From contig NW_027464588.1 of the NCBI RefSeq assembly GCF_043290135.1, forward strand, positions 5,741,501-5,805,500: a DNA stretch of 64,000 nucleotides, written 5' to 3'. The position numbers and the translations under genes were made by a program. Below, piece after piece: positions 56,657 to 64,000 of the stretch. The stretch comes from Rhipicephalus microplus. Lineage: Eukaryota > Arthropoda > Arachnida > Ixodida > Ixodidae. The first letter of the stretch is position 1. Every line of letters starts with the position of its first letter. Below the pieces are notes generated by a model. The model ran no database searches and had not been told where the DNA came from. It saw only the letters and a list, made by a program, of their open reading frames with translations.

Positions 56657-56893
56657 TTGTCTATGCTGCCGAACGACGCCACATTAACTTTTAGATTCTG
56701 TAACCTGGTGACCATACATAGAAAAAAAAAAGTCAAGACATTGCCGACTCTCCCCAGCTTCTGTAGCAATGTCATAGAAGGGGTTGAGCTCTACGACCAT
56801 GCTGTGAATAACTATAGATATTTCATGGCTGAGACCATGTGGTACAGGCCTACATTTACCCACATGGTAAAAATGGCCGCAGACAACGAATAA
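56657..56893 (+). pseudogene. piggyBac-like transposase, C-terminal relic
   Basis: The plus frame reads LPSFCSNVIEGVELYDHAVN, then NYRYFMAETMWYRPTFTHMV and KMAADN. This is the conserved piggyBac block G-V-D-x-x-D-x-x-x-x-x-Y-R, followed by K-W-Y-W-P and a helix ending V-N-A. The second Asp is kept; Gly-Gly-Val-Asp has become Glu-Gly-Val-Glu and the Trp of KW is kept as MW. It is preceded by a KKK-rich segment as in the family. The rest of the transposase and the termini are not seen. The longer minus-strand ORF over this stretch is a shadow. Confidence 0.6.
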
Positions 56894-56899
56894 GGGGTC

Positions 56900-57479
56900 T
56901 GCAACTACAATATATGTTTCAGCAGACCCCTTACGGGACGACGATTGCCCTTCACTCGCATAATAACAAAACACTCGCTTGGCATGGTTGTGCCTGATGG
57001 AAGTGTCAAGAGATATCTAGCGTCTGATTAGCTTTTTATTGCACTAGATTCATATCTACTGACATTTTCTCAAATCCTGAAAAAAATGCAGGTATTCCAC
57101 TGTACACTGAAATAGTGTTGCAGAAAAGCCTGACATTAGGCGTTCTATAAAGGGTTGGTACATCAATAAGCAGTATGAGTCGTGATGACTTCGGTATGAG
57201 TTTGGCAAGGACCTAGCGTACTTTCTATTCCTGCATCTCACCAACTTTCCTATTGCTACCTCGAGAGACCCGTGCAATTGCTATTGTACAGTGTCATAAC
57301 ATCTGCAAAAACTGAAAAACCACTACCAAAATTTGGACGTGTTGTTGTCTATTCCATTTATCTAAATGTGCGAAGTCTCAACGAAATCGAAGCAATAATT
57401 CTTTCATGGTATTTAATAGGTTAATTCATTAATTCGTCTTACAAAACATAATAGTGCATAGTGCGGCGTCACCCCCCGC
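56900..57479. other. Non-coding stretch
   Basis: No recognised gene; a short minus ORF at 57056-57277 has no motif. Confidence 0.4.
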
Positions 57480-57942
57480 CCCCTTAAATCACAGTGTATC
57501 CACGAAGTGAAGGATGATGAGTTGGGCGAAGCGTCCATCAGTCCATCCGCGCTTCCATCCGTGCGACCGTTCGTGCGTCCACCCGTCCATCCACCCGTCC
57601 GTTCGTTCGTGCGCCCGTCCGTGCGCCCGTCAGTGCGTCCATCGCTGCATTTGCACGGGTGTCCGTCCGAGCATCCGCCCGTCCATTCGTGCGTCCTATG
57701 TGTGTCCATCCATACGTCTGTCCTTGCATCTGTATGTCTCTCCGTCCATCCGTTCGCTCACCCATTCATTCTTCCATCTGCTTGTATGTCTGTCCGTCTG
57801 TGTGTTCATCTGTCCGTCCATCTAGTGAACACTTCAAGTACCAACATATCCCATCTGTTCATTATATACTCATCATAGAGAAGTTACGCCATCCAGCGCA
57901 CATTCCATGGACTGAATGAGAGGTGGCTATTTACTACTACTG

Positions 57943-58004
<62 letters not shown>

Positions 58005-58070
58005 GCTACTACTACTACATACATCGCGGACGCACGACCCACGTCCTAAAGAGCTTCGCTCCGAAAATTT
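57480..58070 (-). repeat. Microsatellite-cored interspersed repeat, copy 3, minus strand
   Basis: Its leading edge on the minus strand starts at about 58066 (GGAGCGAAGCTCTTTAGGAC) and continues ATGTATGTAG into (TAG)n (58018-57932), then AGCCACCTCTCATTC, GGAATGTGCGCTGGATGG and a GGAC/GGAT-type core (57830-57535). The trailing edge (CATCATCCTTCACTTCG, 57525-57500 complement) is shared with the repeat at 50910-50950. The homopolymeric ORFs over the (CTA)n tract are artefacts. Confidence 0.78.
57932..58018. repeat. (CTA)n microsatellite
   Basis: About 28 CTA units with two CTG interruptions. Confidence 0.95.
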
Positions 58071-58388
58071 TGTCCCGAGTTCTTGTGCAATGCTTGCATA
58101 AATCCTTCCAAAGTATTGTAAACTGCAAAAAGTGTGTTTCTTTACCTTGAATTGCAAAATGAGCTAAAATGTTGACTAAAAGTTTTGTGTACCAAGGAAA
58201 TATTTTTAATTTTATCTAGAATTTAACGAGTAAAAACAATGACACTATTTAGATAAAACGAAACAAATCATGAATGAACTTGTGAAGTAGAGCGTTGTAC
58301 TTCAGGAAAACACCCGTTAATTCGCTTTGATGAAGACAATTTTGTATAAACTTGTTCGAAACATCTGTTGCCTGCAGTTCCTATTGGT
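58070..58388. other. Non-coding stretch
   Basis: AT-rich; nothing recognised before the 3' end of LINE B. Confidence 0.4.
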
Positions 58389-58468
58389 GGTACGGGAGGG
58401 AGGAAGAGAGGGAGGGAGAGAGAAAACATTTATTGAAAGAAGCTTGTGAGTGAAGGTGGGAGGGTCCC

Positions 58469-59269
58469 TTACTCCAGGAACCCTCTGGCTTGGACAGCCC
58501 GCCGAGCTAGAGCGACGAGTTGACGCTGCTCGACCAGGTCTGGCTGGGAGATCACAGCCTCCCACGTTTCACTGAGAAGATCTTCGTCTGCGTCTGGTGC
58601 TGCTGCTCGTAGTCTTGGGACGCTTACTTTGCACTGCAGTAGGAGGTGCGCCAGAGTGTCTGCCACATTGCAGAGGGGGCAGATGTAGCTGTGCAACGTT
58701 GTCCTCGTATGGTGCAATAGTACGCCGTCGGTGAACGTGTTGCTTTGAAGACGCCTATAGTCAGTTCGTTCGTCTCTTGTGAGTTTTGGATGTGGCGGAG
58801 GGTATAACCTGCGCTCGAGCCGATAATGTTGCAGTAATTCATGGTACGTTAGTGGTATGACTTCTCTTGTCTCTGATTTTGTTGTTGAGTAGTAGGTGCC
58901 TCGAATCTCGTATGAAAATGCCCGGTTTACGCATTCGTGGGCTGCGGTGTGTGCAGCTTCATTTCCCTCGAGAACTTCATGACCCGGAATCCACACGATG
59001 CATGTGAAGGGAAGAGGATTCTCCATGCGCTTTAGTAGCCTAATCGCCCCCGTGGAGATCCTGCCTTTCAGGTAGTTCCGTGACACTGTTTGTGAGTCGG
59101 TAAAGACGACGATGGTATCCTCACTCGTCTGAGTAGCAAGTGCTATAGCAGCCTCTTCAGCTGTTTTCGCCTGTTTGGCGAGGATAGTCACCGATGCCAG
59201 TACCGCGCTCTTGTAATCTGCGACGGTAATCGCGAAGGCATTACATCCCGGATATTTGACTGCGTCCAC
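58469..59269 (-). pseudogene. LINE B ORF2, RNase H and C-terminal tail
   Basis: The frame starts MDAVKYPGCNAFAI (first catalytic Asp), with AKTAEEAAIALA (Glu), IVVFTDSQTVSRNYLKG (Asp), CIVWIPGHEVLEGNEAAHTAA (Asp replaced by Glu) and a C-terminal zinc-like tail YICPLCNVADTLAHLLLQC. It is followed by an amphipathic end of about 50 residues. The fourth acidic residue differs from the usual Asp. The upstream piece 59556-59188 is in another frame. Confidence 0.85.
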
Positions 59270-59556
59270 GTATGGTGCCTGCGGGTCATTGCCATGTTTT
59301 TCCGGATCATGTAAACCCTGGCGAGCCGCCTTTCTCGGTGATGTTGAGGATGCATGTTCCGAGGGATCTGCTGAATTTCAAGGCTTTCTCGCAGCTGTGA
59401 CGGTATTTTCCTATTGCATTCTTTGTTGGGTTCTAGGGTGGTCTGGTATCCTGTGCGTCGAAGAAACGCTTGCCTTGTGAGTGACAGCTTGAGTCTCTCG
59501 ACCTGGTTGATGAGGTGTGCTTCGGTGAGTTCTTCCCAGGTATTATGAATTCCCAT
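59188..59556 (-). pseudogene. LINE B ORF2, thumb/connection piece
   Basis: The frame begins MGIHNTWEELTEAHLINQ, which parallels LGVHNTLGELVEAHLFSQ in LINE A, and then LSLTRQAFLRRTGY. It joins by a frame break to the RNase H frame at 59269. A further thumb part at 59560-59960 has stops (LQSTVTQLTHLI-type readings). Confidence 0.75.
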
Positions 59557-59966
59557 GCGAAGCAGTCGGTCAGTGGAGGCGGCAGGCGGCCGTCCCAGGG
59601 CAAGCTTTGTAGCCTTTCGTATCAGCAGATTAAGTTTTTGTTTCTCCGCTGTCTTCAGGTTGAGGTAGGGAGTTCCGTACGTTATGCAGCTTTAAAGGAG
59701 AGCTTGTACCATTTTTAGGGTGTCGTGCTCTTTGAAGCCACTGCTACGATTAGCCACCCTCCTCGGATTAGGTGGGTAAGCTGTGTCACAGTGCTCTGCA
59801 GCCGGGGTAGGGCAGCGGAGCCAGACCCATCTTTATGTATGTGTAGTCCAAGGACTCGAAGCGTGTCAACTTGTGGTATTTGGACTCCCTGTAGAAATAC
59901 TTGTGGGTCAGGAGTGTCGTAGATTGGTGGTCTACCCCGGGTGCGTGCCGCATGTACTAGCAGTTC

Positions 59967-60410
59967 CTACTTTTCCGGAGCACATTGGAGGCCGCAGGTC
60001 TTAAGATATCCTTCAGTGATGTTAACCGCCTCTTGAAGTCGGTCCTCCTTTTCACCCGTGCTTGAACCTCTTGTCCATATTTTGATATCATCGGCGTATA
60101 ATAACGCGTGATGTATCCCAGGAACAGCGTCTAAGAGACATGGGAGCTTAAGGAGGGCCAAGTTGAAAAGCACTGGTGATATTACTGAGCCCTGCGGCGT
60201 GCCTTTCTTATGGAGTTGAAAAAGCTCGCTCCTGTTATTGGCAATCGCTACAGTGGCAGTGTGGTTGGTGAGGAAAGCCAGCATATAGGCGCATGTCTTG
60301 GCACCACAGCCGACATCTTCCAGGCTACGCAGAATGGCTTCGTGGCTCAGATTGTCAACTGCGCCCTTTACGCCCAAAGCTAGAACAGATGACTTACTGT
60401 GCTTGCTCAA
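59967..60410 (-). pseudogene. LINE B ORF2, reverse transcriptase palm
   Basis: The frame reads VLALGVKGAVDNLSHEAIL (motif A, with the Asp changed context: DVKGAFDN is usual and here G replaces the first Asp), LFQLHKKGTPQGSVISPVLF (motif B) and HHALLYADDIKIW (motif C, intact). The following VNITEGYLKTCGLQCAPEK ends at a stop. Catalytic YADD is kept; the first catalytic Asp of motif A appears to be lost (GVKG). Confidence 0.85.
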
Positions 60411-60560
60411 GTTGAGAAGAATACCTTACTTTATCTGCAAGAGGACGTCTTGTGTGCTGAGCATTTGGCGGAAGCCGAACATGGTGTTCGGATAGTGACC
60501 ATTGGCTTCGAGATGTGTGGTGTGCCGCTCGTTTACCATGTGCTCATATAGTTTCCCAGC

Positions 60561-61556
60561 TCAAGATGTAAGAGAAATGGGACGAAGACTCGCAATCGAG
60601 ATGAGCTTGTTTGGCTTGGGTACCATGGTCACCTCTGAGTGCTTCCAGGCTTGTGTTAGCTCACCCTTCCTCCAGCAGTCGTTATAGTGCCGAAGGAGCG
60701 CCGTCAACGCCCGGGGCGGTACCTGTCGTAGGTGCTTATCGGTCACTCTGTCTTTTCCTGGGCTCGTGTTGCGCGTAAGCTTAGCAAGGGCCGCGTGTAG
60801 GTCTGCCGGCGTGAAAGGCTGGTTTAGTGCTTCGTTCGGTGCTCCTCGGTACTCCATGGGTGTCGAATTGTTGATGGAGGTAGCTTGCTGGTTAACCGAG
60901 CCACGCAGTTTTGCTTGAAATTTTTGGAGTAACTGGTGCTCTGTGCCCTCATAGTGGTGTATGAGCCGCTGAATTGTATTTCTTTGATTAGTTTTATTGT
61001 GGGTGTCGTCAATCAGGGCTCGAAGAATGCGCCAAGTCTTTTTTGTGCTCAGTGTCCCTTGTCGTTTGTCGCAGAAGGACCGCCAGTTCTGGCTCGCAAG
61101 GTTTTCGGCGTTTTTCTGTGCCTGTATAGTGAGTACGGCGATGCGGCGATTCAACTTGCGGTGGAGCTTTTGCCGTTGCCATCGTTTAATAAGCGATATT
61201 TCAGCTTCCCATTGGTAAAGGAGATGATTATCGACTGCCACATTGTCCTCGTTCAAGTGTATCGTTTTGGTATGTCCGTCAGCAACACTTACAACATAGT
61301 TTAGCCAGGTTTCACTGTCTTTGATAGTCTTATCATTTTCAAGGTCATTCCTGTAGGCGGCCCAGTCCGTGAGCCGAACTTTTCCTGTCTTGAGCGAGCG
61401 GTGAGCCTGCTCGACCTCTATTTGAATTATGTGATGGTCACTCCCTAGAGTGTCTGGCAGCCTTGTCCACGTTGCGTTGTGCACGTCTCTAGTGAACGTG
61501 AGATCAAGATTAGTATCCCTCGACATGTTGTTGCCCACTCGGGTTGGATGGAGCAA
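60561..61556 (-). pseudogene. LINE B ORF2, endonuclease end and reverse transcriptase N-terminus
   Basis: The 331-residue frame begins in the endonuclease (NMSRDTNLDLTFTRDV, LGSDHHIIQIEV: catalytic Asp-His), continues through the basic linker (ISLIKRWQRQKLHRKLNRR) and enters the reverse transcriptase (LTRNTSPGKDRVTDKHL, SEVTMVPKPNKL, LRPISLTS). It stops where motif 2 continues in LINE A. The upstream endonuclease half is at about 62046-61751 (NNPDMIALQETHTEKIKLPG, catalytic Glu). Confidence 0.85.
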
Positions 61557-62230
61557 GTCATTCTACAGCGTCAGACCGTGTCGCTGTGCGGCGTCGTGAA
61601 CACGCGCCCCTTCTTGGTGGTGCTGTGATAGCCCCAGGCCGCGTGTGGAGCATTGAAGTCTCCAACTATGACGAGTTGGTTGCCGTTAGCCATTTGACGG
61701 ACCTCGTGGACGAAGTGGTCGTATTAGTGTAACTGCTCCCGCGAAGGGCTCTAAAGGTTGGCCAGGTATAACCTTTGTTGCGTCTTCCGAGTGGGGATTA
61801 TCTCCACGATGGTGCGTTCGATGCCAATGTTTTCAATTTCATGATCCTGTGCGGTTAGAGTCTTCTTGACTAGAATTGCGGTGTGGGGTGAGCATGTGAG
61901 AGTGCTGTAGCCAGGGAGCTTGATTTTTTCTGTGTGGGTTTCCTGCAACGCGATCATATCTGGATTATTTGTTTTAACATATTCTTGCAAGTTTGCAGAA
62001 CGAGGTCTGTAGGATCTGCCATTCCAGTGCCAAATTCGAACAGTAGGGAGTGGCTAAGACTGTCTATGTGTGGGAGCTGCCATCTGGCAGTTGATTCCCA
62101 GCTGGTGCCGGTCGTCTGGTGCTGTCGATCGAATTTCCGCTGCAGTTTCATCCCCTAATGTATTTCGCTCTTTCCGCTTGGTCCCTGATTGCTCCACCAG
62201 CTGCTCATGGGTAACAAAATTTTTGTATGC

Positions 62231-63843
62231 CTATGTTATGAGCTTATGCTGTTGTGCCATGAAGCCATCAAGCTTGGCGTCAAGCGTGTTTACAGTACGG
62301 GTCAGTGGGTCTACCTTTTCCATAATTTTAGTAACCACTTTTTCTATGGTTATGTCTATGGATGCGAGGAGTTTCGCAATGAGGGCTTTCTCGAAAGCTT
62401 CGAGGCAACGCTCGACGAGGTCGAGGATCTTCGCTTCATGTGCTTGCAGCCTTTCTTCTACCCGCTTCGTTATTCTGACTTCCGAGTATGCTGTCGTCAA
62501 GTTCTAGTGGGCTACACTTGGCTGGTGGGCGTTGTTGTACTCTCTGTTGTAGATCATCGACTTTATTTTCTAGAGCCCGGATGGCCGTTGTCTGAGCAGG
62601 CGAGTTAGTCGAGGCATTTGTAGTATTTAGAGAACTGGGCCCGTCACTACCGGTCATTGCGGCAGCGTAACTGATTCCCCAAACGGAGCGAGACCATGAT
62701 GGCGTGCGGGATTCAGAGCGACCTTTTTCTTGGAGCGAAAGCGACTTCGGTCAAATTTTAGGGGAAGAGAGGGGCACATAAAATTTCTGGGGTGATAACT
62801 GACCCGGGTAAATCATTGGTGCAAGCACTCCAGTGATTCTCACACGCGCTGGCGTTGTTGAGCTGCTGGCGTCTTACTTGATAAGGGGTAGGGTTGCTGC
62901 GGAGTTTCTTCTTGCATTTCTTTCCATCAGTCTCATGGTCTTCTCCGCAGATCTTGCAAATTGGTGGGCAGTCATGTGGTTCTGTGTCCTTGTCGTGGCT
63001 GCATTTGTAGCAGAAGTTCGCTTTTGGCTGAGGGCAGATCTCTTTTCGGTGACCTATAGTGCCACAGGTTCGGCAATATTCGATGGACTTCCGGTTTGAC
63101 TTGCATCGCTAGTCTCCAGTGAGGTACGTCACGTAAAAAGGAACGTACTGCCCATCAAAAGTGATAGCTGCAGCTGTGGAAGATTCCAGCATGCGCGCGC
63201 CAAGGACGTGGTATCTTGGATCTACGCGAAGTCCTGCAACAATCTTTGTGGGGCTTGTTCCTGGTTCGAGGCCGTAGATCACTCCGCGGCACAAATCATC
63301 GGTGTGTCGAATGTGCGGATTTACCTGATATATTACTCCACCAAGCTGTATAGCATTTATACTTTGCAGTTTGGAAGCTCGTTCAGTACTTGCTGTGCTT
63401 GCGATGATCACGTTCTCTACTTTCTGCACCTGCACTCGCACATGGTCATAGAAGTCCTGCTGGGCCAAGCCACTGGATCTTCCGATGGCATGTGTAACAT
63501 CGATGAGTGTTCGTTTTGAAAGATCAAGTTCTGGTTACGGGCGGAATACAATTTCGAAGTCATCAGTAGGGAAAGGCCGCATGCTAGTGCTGCGTTGACG
63601 TTGTGGTTGAGATTCGGCGTCTGGCTTCACAGGTTGCGTAGCTCGTTCTTCGGCTGACTTTTCTTCTTTGGCTGACCTGCCTTTACGGCCAGATTGAAGC
63701 CACCGAATGTGGGCTTTGCCAGTAGTTTTGCCACTATTTTCATCAAATGTCCATTGTGATGCCGTTCTAGAGTTACCCTCCGTGTTGTCCACTTTCATCG
63801 TACTCGGGTTTTCTTGACGTGGGTTAGAAATCTGCGTTTCCAT
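62231..63843 (-). pseudogene. LINE B ORF1: gag-like protein with zinc knuckles
   Basis: From METQISNPRQ (63843) the frame reaches PFPTDDFEIVFRP (63540), shifts, and continues at 63468-63109 (GVIYQVNPHIRHTDDLCRGV, ITFDGQYVPFYVTY). At about 63110-62890 the minus strand reads EYCRTCGTIGHRKEIC, FCYKCSHDKDTEPHDC and ICKICGEDHETDGKKC: three zinc knuckles in a frame with no Met start. The C-terminal part (62657-62436 and 62500-62231) has a heptad-like IRALENKVDDLQQRVQQ and a helical VKITKRVEERLQAHEAK-like stretch. It corresponds domain for domain to LINE A ORF1. Confidence 0.72.
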
Positions 63844-64000
63844 GAGAGCGTCTCCTTACCTCAGACGCTGCGTCTCTGTGTTGCGCGAGCAGCGTGCTCG
63901 TGCACCTACGAGACGCTGGCGTCCAGCTCGTTTCGCAGGCCCGTCCTCGTGCCACAGCTGCGTTCGCGTGCAGCGCGTCCTTTGAATTCCTTGGCGATGT

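Larger units (their letters stand above)
58390..63843 (-). mobile_element. LINE B: non-LTR retrotransposon with RNase H, same clade as LINE A
   Basis: Minus-strand order: ORF1 (63843 to about 62231), endonuclease (about 62046 to 61480), reverse transcriptase (61556-59967) and RNase H (about 59350-58469), then AATAAA (complement at 58429-58434) and a purine-poor 3' end. It shares with LINE A the ORF1 motif P-x-DDF-x-x-VFRP, the endonuclease motif SRDTxxDLTFT and the same domain order. The 5' leader may run past the window end. All ORFs are broken. Confidence 0.88.

Noticed and set aside
57916..58157. Poly-Leu, poly-Tyr and poly-Ser ORFs.
   Set aside because: They are readings of the (CTA)n tract on the two strands.

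Overview
The window is animal nuclear DNA and most likely comes from a hard tick (Ixodidae) or a close relative. The evidence is the dense mix of tRNA-derived SINEs of the tick Ruka type, non-LTR retrotransposons carrying an RNase H domain, short-LTR Ty3/gypsy elements and GACA/GATG/TCCG microsatellites, with no prokaryotic gene organisation. This taxonomic call is inference from repeat style. I see no virus, toxin gene, rRNA or tRNA gene, or CRISPR array.

The only host gene I recognise is an SLC41/MgtE-type magnesium transporter on the + strand, spread over three exon blocks (about 118-253, 10927-11282 and 18264-18536). The first has a consensus splice donor. The last gives a phase-0 join and runs to a stop codon. 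The middle block has at least two in-frame stops in the conserved gate/helix region, so the locus looks like a decayed gene or an unprocessed pseudogene. Its two introns (about 10.7 and 7.0 kb) hold an antisense non-LTR element (LINE A, 310-5900), SINEs, a 2.45 kb fold-back pair of TA-flanked elements (7131-9585), an endonuclease fragment and an antisense Ty3/gypsy relic.

From 18.5 to 58 kb almost every recognisable coding sequence is a transposon: an LTR-gag relic (19040-20420) next to an inverted LTR piece (22139-22236) and a non-LTR 3' half (20480-22137); a complete but coding-damaged Ty3/gypsy insertion with 145-bp LTRs and a TATT target duplication (26420-31652); a truncated Ty3/gypsy (36384-38985); an RTE-type 3' end (39632-40396); a Ruka-like SINE with its target duplication (42415-42661); a CR1-like 3' end full of stops (47045-47710); a 147-bp-period diverged tandem array with a GC-rich insert (48730-50110); an older antisense Ty3/gypsy with about 300-bp LTRs and an internal gag-to-pol deletion (51050-55308); an arginine-rich ORF with a CxxC-RLWF motif (55895-56527); and a piggyBac transposase relic (56657-56893). 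A repeat family with a microsatellite core and a shared leading edge appears at 44.46, 50.19, 55.71 and 58.07 kb.

The window ends in LINE B (58390-63843 and beyond), on the minus strand and of the same clade and architecture as LINE A: ORF1 with three zinc knuckles, then endonuclease, reverse transcriptase and RNase H. Stretches of several kb (22.2-26.4, 31.7-36.4, 40.4-42.4, 42.7-44.4, 45.1-46.9 kb) show only AT-rich or short-repeat DNA.
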